Part shown: positions 26,090-32,949 of the stretch, piece after piece | Position numbering within the stretch: the first letter of the stretch is position 1 | How the letters are laid out: every line of letters starts with the position of its first letter | NCBI RefSeq assembly: GCF_040395035.1 | Contig: NZ_JBEBRB010000023.1 | Coordinates: 1 to 38,703, forward strand | DNA length: 38,703 nt | Direction of reading: 5' to 3' | From: Parapedobacter lycopersici_A | GTDB taxonomy: Bacteria > Bacteroidota > Bacteroidia > Sphingobacteriales > Sphingobacteriaceae | Translations under genes and position numbers: made by a program | Notes under the pieces: model-generated | The model's input: the letters and a program-made list of their open reading frames with translations, nothing else | Told to the model about the DNA's origin: nothing | The model's database searches: none

Positions 26090-27514
26090 TCAACATTCCG
26101 GAAGGCTGAGTGGAAGTTGGACAGCGAGACCTCCATCCGCGGTTTCTTTGTATTTAACGTGCATGTCCTGGGCCGTCTCCCACATGGTTTTCACCACCGT
26201 ATCCAGGCTGACCTTCGCTTTATCCGGATTGGATTGGAGTGCCAGCTGGGCAGCGGTAATGGCTTTAACAGCACCCATGGTGTTGCGCTCAATACAAGGT
26301 ATCTGCACCAGGCCACCGATCGGATCACAGGTAAGGCCCAGGTGATGCTCCATGGCGATCTCCGCAGCCATCAATACTTGCCGTTGTGAGCCCCCAAGGC
26401 ATTCCGCAAGCGCGCCCGCCGCCATGGCAGCCGAAACGCCGATTTCTGCCTGGCAGCCCCCCATCGCGGCGGAAATTGTAGCGCCCTTTTTAAATATGCT
26501 GCCAATCTCCGAAGCAACCGCAATAAACTGCCTGATCTTCGTTTCGTTCAGCCCGTCGTGGAACACAATAAAATAGTGCAACACGGCAGGAATAACACCT
26601 GCTGCACCATTTGTCGGTGCGGTTACCACCCGTCCGAAAGCCGCATTCTCTTCGTTTACCGCCAAAGCAAAACAGCTTACCCAATCCAGTATATACGGAA
26701 ACTGATTGCCCCCTGCGCGAATGGCGGCTATCCAGCTGTCATAATCATGATATGTCCGGCCGGCCGTCAGTTTTTTATTGAGCTGATGTGCCCGGCGGGC
26801 GACACCAAGTCCACCCGGCAGGGTACCCTCGGTGTGGCAGCCCCGGTATACGCACGTACGGATCGCCGTAAACAGCTGGCACACGTGCTCATTCGTTTCC
26901 GTTTCAGGGCGCCAAGCCTGCTCATTTTCAAGCACCAGGTCGGAAATCGCCAGCCCCGTACGGATACACCAGCCCAGCAGGTCATGCGCGCTTTGCACAG
27001 GGAAGGGCAGGTCTACTTCTTCCGTTAGCTGCGCCTCATTCCCCTCCTGTATGACAAATCCGCCGCCAATAGAATAATACGTTTCGCTGATGGCCTTGCC
27101 GTCGGCCAGCAATGCCTGGAACGTCATGGCATTGGGATGAAACGGCAGGCTTTCTGCATATAGTAACATCAGGTCTGTCGCATATTCAAACGGGATCTCA
27201 TGTATACCTCCAAGCAGCAGTAGCTGGTGCCGTTTGATCCGGTTGGCCTTGGGCTGCACGTCGTCTACAGGAAAGGTAACTGGGTCATCACCGCTCAGAC
27301 CAAGTAAAACTGCGATGTCGGTACCGTGTCCGATACCTGTTTTGGCCAGCGAACCATAAAGCAATACCTTCACGGACTCAGTATCCGTCAGTATACCCCG
27401 CTGCGCCAGGCCCGCAGCAAACCGCTGGGCGGCGCGCCAGGGCCCCAGTGTATGTGAACTGGAGGGCCCGATACCGATCTTGAACATATCAACTATGGAA
27501 ATTTGTTCTTTCAT
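26090..27514 (-). CDS. sdaA: L-serine ammonia-lyase (single-chain, iron-sulfur)
   Basis: The 474-residue enzyme turns L-serine into pyruvate and ammonia. It combines the beta domain (about 1-150, start ISIVDMFKIGIGPSSSHT) and the catalytic alpha domain in one chain. Cysteines fitting the [4Fe-4S] ligands lie in MGGCQAEIGV, LTCDPIGGLVQIPC and the C-terminal tail (LPEC). Length is close to E. coli SdaA (454). I start at the ATG at 27514 (a second ATG is at 27517); the longer frame starts with GTG and crosses the -7 box. It is probably transcribed alone. Confidence 0.94.
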   Translation of the reverse strand: MKEQISIVDMFKIGIGPSSSHTLGPWRAAQRFAAGLAQRGILTDTESVKVLLYGSLAKTGIGHGTDIAVLLGLSGDDPVTFPVDDVQPKANRIKRHQLLLLGGIHEIPFEYATDLMLLYAESLPFHPNAMTFQALLADGKAISETYYSIGGGFVIQEGNEAQLTEEVDLPFPVQSAHDLLGWCIRTGLAISDLVLENEQAWRPETETNEHVCQLFTAIRTCVYRGCHTEGTLPGGLGVARRAHQLNKKLTAGRTYHDYDSWIAAIRAGGNQFPYILDWVSCFALAVNEENAAFGRVVTAPTNGAAGVIPAVLHYFIVFHDGLNETKIRQFIAVASEIGSIFKKGATISAAMGGCQAEIGVSAAMAAGALAECLGGSQRQVLMAAEIAMEHHLGLTCDPIGGLVQIPCIERNTMGAVKAITAAQLALQSNPDKAKVSLDTVVKTMWETAQDMHVKYKETADGGLAVQLPLSLPEC

Positions 27515-27540
27515 CATATAATAGGCACGTTGGGACCAAG

Positions 27541-27548
27541 CAAAGTTA
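27541..27548 (-). promoter_or_regulatory. -7 box of the serine ammonia-lyase gene
   Basis: On the minus strand this reads TAACTTTG, a perfect TAnnTTTG, 23 bases before the ATG pair. No TTG -33 was found. Confidence 0.5.
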
Positions 27549-27666
27549 TGCCTTTTCTGCTGCTTATGCACCGCATCGGGGATGAACTACCGGCGGTTAG
27601 GCTTCGGGCTGATGGAATAATACGAGAATGTTCCTATCTTTAGCCCCTGTGCACCCATGTAATGTT

Positions 27667-29229
27667 ATGTGTAATTTCCGTCGAATTCCAGTTTTCATTT
27701 TTTTTGCCTTTTTCGCCCTTCATGCGTATGCCAATACGCTTTCCATCCCCCCTGCTGTCGACGACCGGCTGCCCAAGCGGGAGTTCCGGGGTGTGTGGAT
27801 TGCTACCGTGGTCAATATTGATTGGCCGTCAGCAGCTGGCATAGGCGCCGAACAGCAAAAACGGGAATTGATCGAAATCCTGGATAATCACCAGCGTGCG
27901 GGTATCAACGCCATCATCCTGCAGGTACGGCCAACTGCCGATGCTTTTTATGCAAAAAGCAGGGAACCCTGGAGCCGCTTTCTTTCAGGTAAACCAGGGC
28001 AAGCGCCATCCCCGTTCTATGACCCGCTCGAATTCGCAATCGAAGAAGCCCATAAGCGTGGGATGGAACTCCACGCCTGGTTTAATCCGTATCGCGCCAC
28101 CTTCGATCTGGTGAGTGCAAATACTGCTGCCGATCACATTACGCGGCGGAAGCCAGAGTGGTTTTTTACCTATGGCGGAAAAAAACTGTTCAACCCCGGT
28201 ATTCCGGAAGTCCGTGCTTATATTATCAGCGTTATCATGGATGTGGTCCGGAACTACGATGTCGATGGCATCCACCTTGATGATTACTTTTATCCTTATC
28301 CGACCGGTAATGCACAAATCCCGGACACGGAAACGTTCCGGCGTTATCCGAATGGCATGCGCAACATTGCCGACTGGCGCCGGAATAATGTCAATCTGCT
28401 TGTCGGGCCGTTATCAGACAGCATTCATGCGGCAAAAAAATACGTCAAGTTTGGCATCAGTCCTTTTGGGATATGGGACAATAAAAAAGACCATCCGCGC
28501 GGATCGCAGACCAGCGGCCTGAGCGGTTATCGCCAACTCTATGCCGATGCACTGACCTGGCTGGAAGAGGGGTGGGTCGACTACATCAACCCCCAGCTTT
28601 ACTTTCCTTTCGGCCATCGCCTGGCCCCCTATGAGTTATTGGTAGACTGGTGGGCGCAGCACGCCAATGGCCGGCATTTTTACGTCGGACATGCCGCCTA
28701 CCGGGCCAGTGAAAACGGAGCCGGCTGGCAGAGTCGCAGCCAGCTGCCCAACCAAGTACGTTACGCCCGGAAAAATCCGGCCATACAGGGCAGCGTTTAC
28801 TACAGTTCTAAACACCTGACAAATAACATTGTCGGTCTCCGGGATTCGCTGCAATATAACCTGTACCGATATAAGGCCCTTCCTCCGCCCATGCCGTGGC
28901 TCGACAGCATTGCTCCGGAAGCGCCGACAGCCCTGGAAGCCCGCGCCATGGCGAACCAGGCGGCCGTTATTCTGCACTGGCACCCCCCGAAAGTGGCCGC
29001 CGACGGCGAGCAGGCCTACGGGTACGTCATCTACCGATTTAACCAGGGCGAGACACCCGACTTAAGCAATCCCCGGAATATCCTGCACATCAGCTATGAC
29101 AGCACGCAGCTATCCTATGCCGATAACCTGATCCGAAACGGTGCGCAATATACGTATGTGGTTACGGCAATTGATCGGTTGAAAAACGAGAGCCTTCCGT
29201 CGAATACCCAGCTGGTCGCGCTGCAATAG
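27667..29229 (+). CDS. Family 10-like glycosyl hydrolase (GHL10, YngK type)
   Basis: The 520-residue secreted protein has a signal peptide (FIFFAFFALHAYA, cut near residue 23), then a TIM-barrel GHL10 domain (about 35-350) with REFRGVWIATVVNIDWP, AGINAIILQVRPTADAFY, AWFNPYRA and GIHLDDYFYPYP, and a C-terminal fibronectin type III-like domain (about 415-515). The acidic pair Asp-Asp in HLDDYFYPY is the likely catalytic site region. Members are thought to act on bacterial cell-wall glycans, but substrates are mostly unproven. The ATG at 27667 gives a better signal than the ATG at 27628, which also lies before a weak -7 box (TATCTTTA, 27635-27642). It converges with the GH3 gene with two bases between their stops. 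Confidence 0.9.
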   Translation: MCNFRRIPVFIFFAFFALHAYANTLSIPPAVDDRLPKREFRGVWIATVVNIDWPSAAGIGAEQQKRELIEILDNHQRAGINAIILQVRPTADAFYAKSREPWSRFLSGKPGQAPSPFYDPLEFAIEEAHKRGMELHAWFNPYRATFDLVSANTAADHITRRKPEWFFTYGGKKLFNPGIPEVRAYIISVIMDVVRNYDVDGIHLDDYFYPYPTGNAQIPDTETFRRYPNGMRNIADWRRNNVNLLVGPLSDSIHAAKKYVKFGISPFGIWDNKKDHPRGSQTSGLSGYRQLYADALTWLEEGWVDYINPQLYFPFGHRLAPYELLVDWWAQHANGRHFYVGHAAYRASENGAGWQSRSQLPNQVRYARKNPAIQGSVYYSSKHLTNNIVGLRDSLQYNLYRYKALPPPMPWLDSIAPEAPTALEARAMANQAAVILHWHPPKVAADGEQAYGYVIYRFNQGETPDLSNPRNILHISYDSTQLSYADNLIRNGAQYTYVVTAIDRLKNESLPSNTQLVALQ

Positions 29230-29231
29230 CG

Positions 29232-30941
29232 CTATTTCCCGTCGCCATAACGGAAGAATGAGTTTACGGTTACCGGAAGGCGGCCCGATGGGTTCAGCTG
29301 CCGCAGCACCACCTTGGCCGCCGCGCGCTGCATCACCTTATCATTCTGATAGCAGACCAGGATCGACTTGGCCTGTTCCACACCCGGCAATCCCGCCAGG
29401 GCATATGGATTTGCAAACACACAGAATACGCTGTTCATGTTGGCCAGTTCATTGATGAATAGGCGTACGGTTCCGTTGTAGTTCAACGTATTCCGGGGCC
29501 GCACCCGTTTGTCATGGAGCGCCACAATTACCTGGCTATACCCTTTTAATTCGCTGGATACGGCCGCGACATCATCGGCAGACGCATCGGCCGACAACAT
29601 AAAGTATAAATGATTGTCAAAACGCCGACCCAATTGTTTCTGGAATTCAGATAGTTCCGGATCACCGATGCCAATGATGGCCGTACGTTTGGAATAATCC
29701 AACGAATTGATGGTATAATCACTTTTCAGCAACGTTACGGAAGCATCGGCCAGCCGTTGATTAAGCAAGCGTAACTGCGGCCTGTTCAGGTCTTCGTAAA
29801 GGCTTGTATACGCGACTTCCCGCCTATTATCCAGGCCCAGCCAGTACTTTGCGGCCAGTATCTTTTTTACCCGCGCATCAATATCCTGCTGCGAAAGCCG
29901 CTGCTGCTTAATGGCCTGCAATACCAGGTCAATCGCACGTGCGCTGTTCAGCGAAAGCTCCAGCACATCGTTACCGGCAATAATAGCACGTACATCTGCC
30001 TCACCGTTGCGGAAGTGCTTCACCACGCCCTGCATGTCCATCGCGTCGGTAAAGATCAATCCGTCGAAGCCGAGCCGCTTTTTAAGAATATCGGTCACAA
30101 TGTGTTTGGAGAGTGAAGAGGGTAGGTTGGGGGTATTGTCCAGGCTGGGGATGTTCATGTGCGCAATCATAACGCCCGATGTCCCGGCCTTGATTAATTC
30201 CCTGAACGGATACATCTCCAGCGAATCGAGCCGCCCCGCGGTGAAATTAAGCCGGGGAAGGTCGTGATGTGAATCCACATCCGTATCCCCATGGCCCGGA
30301 AAATGCTTTAACGACACCATGATCCCTTCGTCCATCATGCCCCGCATATAGGCCAGCCCCTTGCGCGTTACATTTAATTTATCTTCACCAAACGAACGGA
30401 AATTAATGACCGGATTCCGCGGATTGTTATTGATGTCAACAACCGGGGCAAAGTTGATATTCAGCCCCAGGCGCTTAAAGTCGCGGGCGATCTCCCGTCC
30501 CATCTGGTAAATCAATGCTTCATTCTGTATGGCACCCAGTGCCATTTGGTAAGGAAACGAAACGGTCGAATCCGGCAGACGCATACCCAGACCCCATTCG
30601 CCGTCCAACGCGACAAATAAAGGTACTTTGGATAACCGCTGGTAGCGGTTAATCACCTGCGCGTGCCGGACCGGCCCGCCCTGAAACAAAACGATGCCAC
30701 CCAATTGCTCGCGCTGCACTACGCCCGCTACCGAATCGATATACTTTGGACCAAGGTCGCTATGCGCCCGGACCATAAACAGCTGGGCGACCTTTTCGCG
30801 GCTACTCAGCGCGTTAAACACCGAATCCACCCAGGCATGCTGGGAATTAATGAAGGGGATAAATTTTTCGCGCTGCTGGGCAAATGCAGCAATGGATACT
30901 GTTAAACTAAAAACAACTGCTAATACCGCTTTTTTAAGCAT
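29232..30941 (-). CDS. Secreted glycoside hydrolase family 3 (NagZ-like beta-N-acetylhexosaminidase)
   Basis: The 569-residue protein has a signal peptide (LKKAVLAVVFSLTVSIAAFAQ), a GH3 N-terminal barrel (about 30-380) with KHFPGHGDTDVDSHHDLP, which supplies the His/Asp general acid of NagZ enzymes, and the nucleophile Asp in IFTDAMDMQGV. A second domain (about 385-565) resembles the GH3 C-terminal sandwich. NagZ-like enzymes release N-acetylglucosamine from cell-wall muropeptides. Many Bacteroidota homologues are near 1000 residues, with a serine-hydrolase domain added at the C-terminus; this one stops before that. I choose the ATG at 30941 because upstream starts run into the promoter. Catalysis outside the cytoplasm is implied by the signal. 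Confidence 0.92.
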   Translation of the reverse strand: MLKKAVLAVVFSLTVSIAAFAQQREKFIPFINSQHAWVDSVFNALSSREKVAQLFMVRAHSDLGPKYIDSVAGVVQREQLGGIVLFQGGPVRHAQVINRYQRLSKVPLFVALDGEWGLGMRLPDSTVSFPYQMALGAIQNEALIYQMGREIARDFKRLGLNINFAPVVDINNNPRNPVINFRSFGEDKLNVTRKGLAYMRGMMDEGIMVSLKHFPGHGDTDVDSHHDLPRLNFTAGRLDSLEMYPFRELIKAGTSGVMIAHMNIPSLDNTPNLPSSLSKHIVTDILKKRLGFDGLIFTDAMDMQGVVKHFRNGEADVRAIIAGNDVLELSLNSARAIDLVLQAIKQQRLSQQDIDARVKKILAAKYWLGLDNRREVAYTSLYEDLNRPQLRLLNQRLADASVTLLKSDYTINSLDYSKRTAIIGIGDPELSEFQKQLGRRFDNHLYFMLSADASADDVAAVSSELKGYSQVIVALHDKRVRPRNTLNYNGTVRLFINELANMNSVFCVFANPYALAGLPGVEQAKSILVCYQNDKVMQRAAAKVVLRQLNPSGRLPVTVNSFFRYGDGK

Positions 30942-30956
30942 AATTACATGCATATA

Positions 30957-30991
30957 CAAAAATAATACCGGGGACGCCCGCGATGGGCCAA
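30957..30991 (-). promoter_or_regulatory. Promoter of the GH3 gene
   Basis: On the minus strand, TTG (30989-30991) is followed after 24 bases by TATTTTTG (30957-30964), a perfect -7 box. The spacer is slightly long. The start site would lie about 9 bases before the chosen ATG. Confidence 0.5.
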
Positions 30992-31011
30992 TGAAAAGTC
31001 TACTGTCTGAA

Positions 31012-31551
31012 TCAAAGCCCGTATCTGGATTCCAAAAACTTGTTTAATTCTGCCGTATTCTCCAATTCGCCGTTGGCTTCCTTCTTCCAAAGCGCCTCAA
31101 TAATGAGCAGAAGAAGCTGGGTTTCCAGCTCAGGATACTCATATCCCAATTCTGAAAAAGCTTTCTTAATAATGGGATACACCGGCTTCATAAACAACTC
31201 GTGTTGCTGCCTGGAAAACTCATGATGCGATAAACGTTCCTGCAGCTTCCAGAACAACGGTTCCTCGTTGACCAACTCCACCGGCAGATTAATCATGCTG
31301 CGCAGGAAGCTTTTTGCGTTTTTATAGGTCATCATGCCTTTATGATGGGCCAGTACACGCCGGTATCCCGACTTGATTAAATGAAACAGCAGGTTGTCCT
31401 TATTGCCGAAATGTTTGAAAATAAGTGCTTCCGACACCGCTGCACGTTGTGCGATGGCCTTGGTGGAAGTATCCGCATAACCAATTTCGGCGAACAGCAC
31501 CAATGCTTCCCTCATGATCCGTTCCTTTCTGCTCTCCGTTTTCTTTTTCAT
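31012..31551 (-). CDS. TetR/AcrR-family transcriptional regulator
   Basis: The 179-residue regulator has an N-terminal helix-turn-helix (about 10-55, TSTKAIAQRAAVSEALIFKHFGNKDNLL) and an all-helical ligand domain that I cannot link to a compound. TetR proteins usually repress neighbouring efflux or lipid genes by binding palindromes; none of the genes next to it is an obvious target. The ATG at 31551 (MKKKTESRKERIM) is chosen because the longer frame would read through a very good promoter at 31575-31605. A GH3 gene follows in the same direction, 70 bases on, with its own promoter. Confidence 0.9.
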   Translation of the reverse strand: MKKKTESRKERIMREALVLFAEIGYADTSTKAIAQRAAVSEALIFKHFGNKDNLLFHLIKSGYRRVLAHHKGMMTYKNAKSFLRSMINLPVELVNEEPLFWKLQERLSHHEFSRQQHELFMKPVYPIIKKAFSELGYEYPELETQLLLLIIEALWKKEANGELENTAELNKFLESRYGL

Positions 31552-31574
31552 GTTGATTCCGCGCAAACAATCTG

Positions 31575-31605
31575 CAAACTTAGATAAATTCGCTTTTTCA
31601 AGCAA
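31575..31605 (-). promoter_or_regulatory. Promoter of the TetR gene
   Basis: On the minus strand, TTG (31603-31605), 20 bases, then TAAGTTTG (31575-31582). This is a near-ideal Bacteroidota promoter. The predicted leader is about 16 bases. Confidence 0.72.
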
Positions 31606-31632
31606 TATCATGGATCACACCCAAAAGTGAAT

Positions 31633-31716
31633 TTACCATGCTAGTTGACTGTCATTAAAAATTAGTTCACGGACCCGCCTGTTTCCCTGTTCAGCAAAAT
31701 GGTCTTCTTTTACCAT
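31633..31716 (-). CDS. Possible 27-codon small ORF
   Basis: The ATG at 31716 opens 27 codons to a TAA at 31633; the peptide starts MVKEDHFAEQGNRRVRELIF and ends in Trp. It is mixed-charge with no signal or membrane segment. I recognise no family. What makes it worth listing is its position: an excellent promoter ends eleven bases upstream of its ATG, and the next gene (TetR) has a separate promoter 28 bases beyond the stop. It may be a small protein, a leader peptide for the TetR gene, a remnant of a lost gene, or chance within an untranslated leader or small RNA. Confidence 0.35.
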   Translation of the reverse strand: MVKEDHFAEQGNRRVRELIFNDSQLAW

Positions 31717-31727
31717 TGGTGGTGAAA

Positions 31728-31759
31728 CAAACTTAGCTAAAATAGTTTATGTCTTCAAA
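31728..31759 (-). promoter_or_regulatory. Strong second promoter upstream of the TetR gene
   Basis: On the minus strand, TTTG (31756-31759), 20 bases, then TAAGTTTG (31728-31735): a full match in both boxes and spacing. It points toward the 27-codon ORF and, past it, the TetR gene, about 170 bases away. Confidence 0.68.
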
Positions 31760-31783
31760 TCCGCCGTTGTGTGCTTAATATAC

Positions 31784-31813
31784 AAAAAAAGCGGCCCGGG
31801 GCCGCCTTTTTTA
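31784..31813 (-). terminator. Terminator of asd
   Basis: GCGGCC-CGG-GGCCGC forms a six-base GC stem flanked by A7 and T-rich tracts, so it can act on both strands. On the minus strand it begins 14 bases after the asd stop and is followed by seven Ts. Confidence 0.88.
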
Positions 31814-31826
31814 TTCGTTGAAACCG

Positions 31827-32816
31827 TTATAGCAGCTGCTTTTTCAGCAGCGCTTCCGCGATCTGAACCGCATTGGTGGCCGCCCCTTTCCGTAAATTAT
31901 CTGCCACAATCCACAGGTTCACCGTATTTGCCTGGCTCTCATCCCGACGGATACGCCCCACAAACACTTCGTCCTTCCCGTGGGCATCCTTGGGCATGGG
32001 GTACTTCAGGTTCGCCGGGTCGTCTACCACGACAATACCGGGTTGATCGGCTAACAGGGTACGTACCTCATTCAGGTCGAAATCCTGTTCAAATTCGATA
32101 TTAACTGCTTCGGAGTGTCCGCCAATAACTGGAATGCGTACAGTAGTCGCCGTAACCCGTATGCGGTCATCTCCCATGATTTTATTCGTTTCCTGGATCA
32201 TCTTCATTTCCTCCTTCGTGTATCCGTTGTCTTGGAACACATCAATGTGAGGAATAACGTTCAAATCAATCGGGTAAGGGTATGCTTTTTCCCCGTCAAC
32301 GCCGGCACGTTCATCATTCAGCTGTTTCACGGCCTTAACCCCGGTACCTGTAACCGACTGATATGTCGATACAACAACCCGTTTTATGCCATAGCGGTCG
32401 TGAAGCGGTTTCAGTACCACAACCATCTGTATTGTTGAACAGTTGGGATTTGCAATAATTTTGTCGTCAGCCGACAATACATCTGCATTAACTTCAGGTA
32501 CTACCAGCTGTTTAGTCGGGTCCATCCGCCAGGCGGAAGAATTGTCGATCACGGTCACACCGGCAGCTGCAAATTTCGGCGCCTCTTCAAGCGACGTGCT
32601 TCCCCCTGCCGAAAACAATGCCACATCGGGCTTCAGGGCAATGGCTTCGTCGGGTGTAACCACCTTATATTGCTTCCCCTTGAATTCGATTTCCTTACCC
32701 TTGCTCCGCTCCGAAGCTACCGGAATCAATTCTGTTACGGGAAAATTGCGCGCCGCTAATACTTTTAACATTTCCGAACCAACCAGTCCGGTCGCGCCGA
32801 CTACTGCCACTCTCAT
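31827..32816 (-). CDS. asd: Aspartate-semialdehyde dehydrogenase
   Basis: The 329-residue cytoplasmic enzyme reduces aspartyl phosphate to aspartate semialdehyde with NADPH, the branch point to lysine, diaminopimelate, threonine and methionine. It shows the NADP loop VGATGLVGSEML (about 6-17), the substrate segment NSSAWRMD, the catalytic Cys in NPNCSTIQ (near residue 128) and the catalytic His in PVIGGHSEAV (near residue 233). Length is normal. It is transcribed alone from its own promoter and ends in a clear terminator. Confidence 0.97.
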   Translation of the reverse strand: MRVAVVGATGLVGSEMLKVLAARNFPVTELIPVASERSKGKEIEFKGKQYKVVTPDEAIALKPDVALFSAGGSTSLEEAPKFAAAGVTVIDNSSAWRMDPTKQLVVPEVNADVLSADDKIIANPNCSTIQMVVVLKPLHDRYGIKRVVVSTYQSVTGTGVKAVKQLNDERAGVDGEKAYPYPIDLNVIPHIDVFQDNGYTKEEMKMIQETNKIMGDDRIRVTATTVRIPVIGGHSEAVNIEFEQDFDLNEVRTLLADQPGIVVVDDPANLKYPMPKDAHGKDEVFVGRIRRDESQANTVNLWIVADNLRKGAATNAVQIAEALLKKQLL

Positions 32817-32872
32817 TTTTGCTTTGTTTTTGTGAATGAATTTTTACGTATAAAATTATTATTTTTAGCCGT

Positions 32873-32903
32873 CAAACATACGAAGTTTAGCCTCATTTTC
32901 CAA
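32873..32903 (-). promoter_or_regulatory. Promoter of asd
   Basis: On the minus strand, TTG (32901-32903), 20 bases, then TATGTTTG (32873-32880), a perfect -7 box. The predicted leader is about 50 bases. Confidence 0.72.
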
Positions 32904-32949
32904 CACGGAATTGTAATATTCCCTTGAGGCACCACTTAAACCTAAACCT

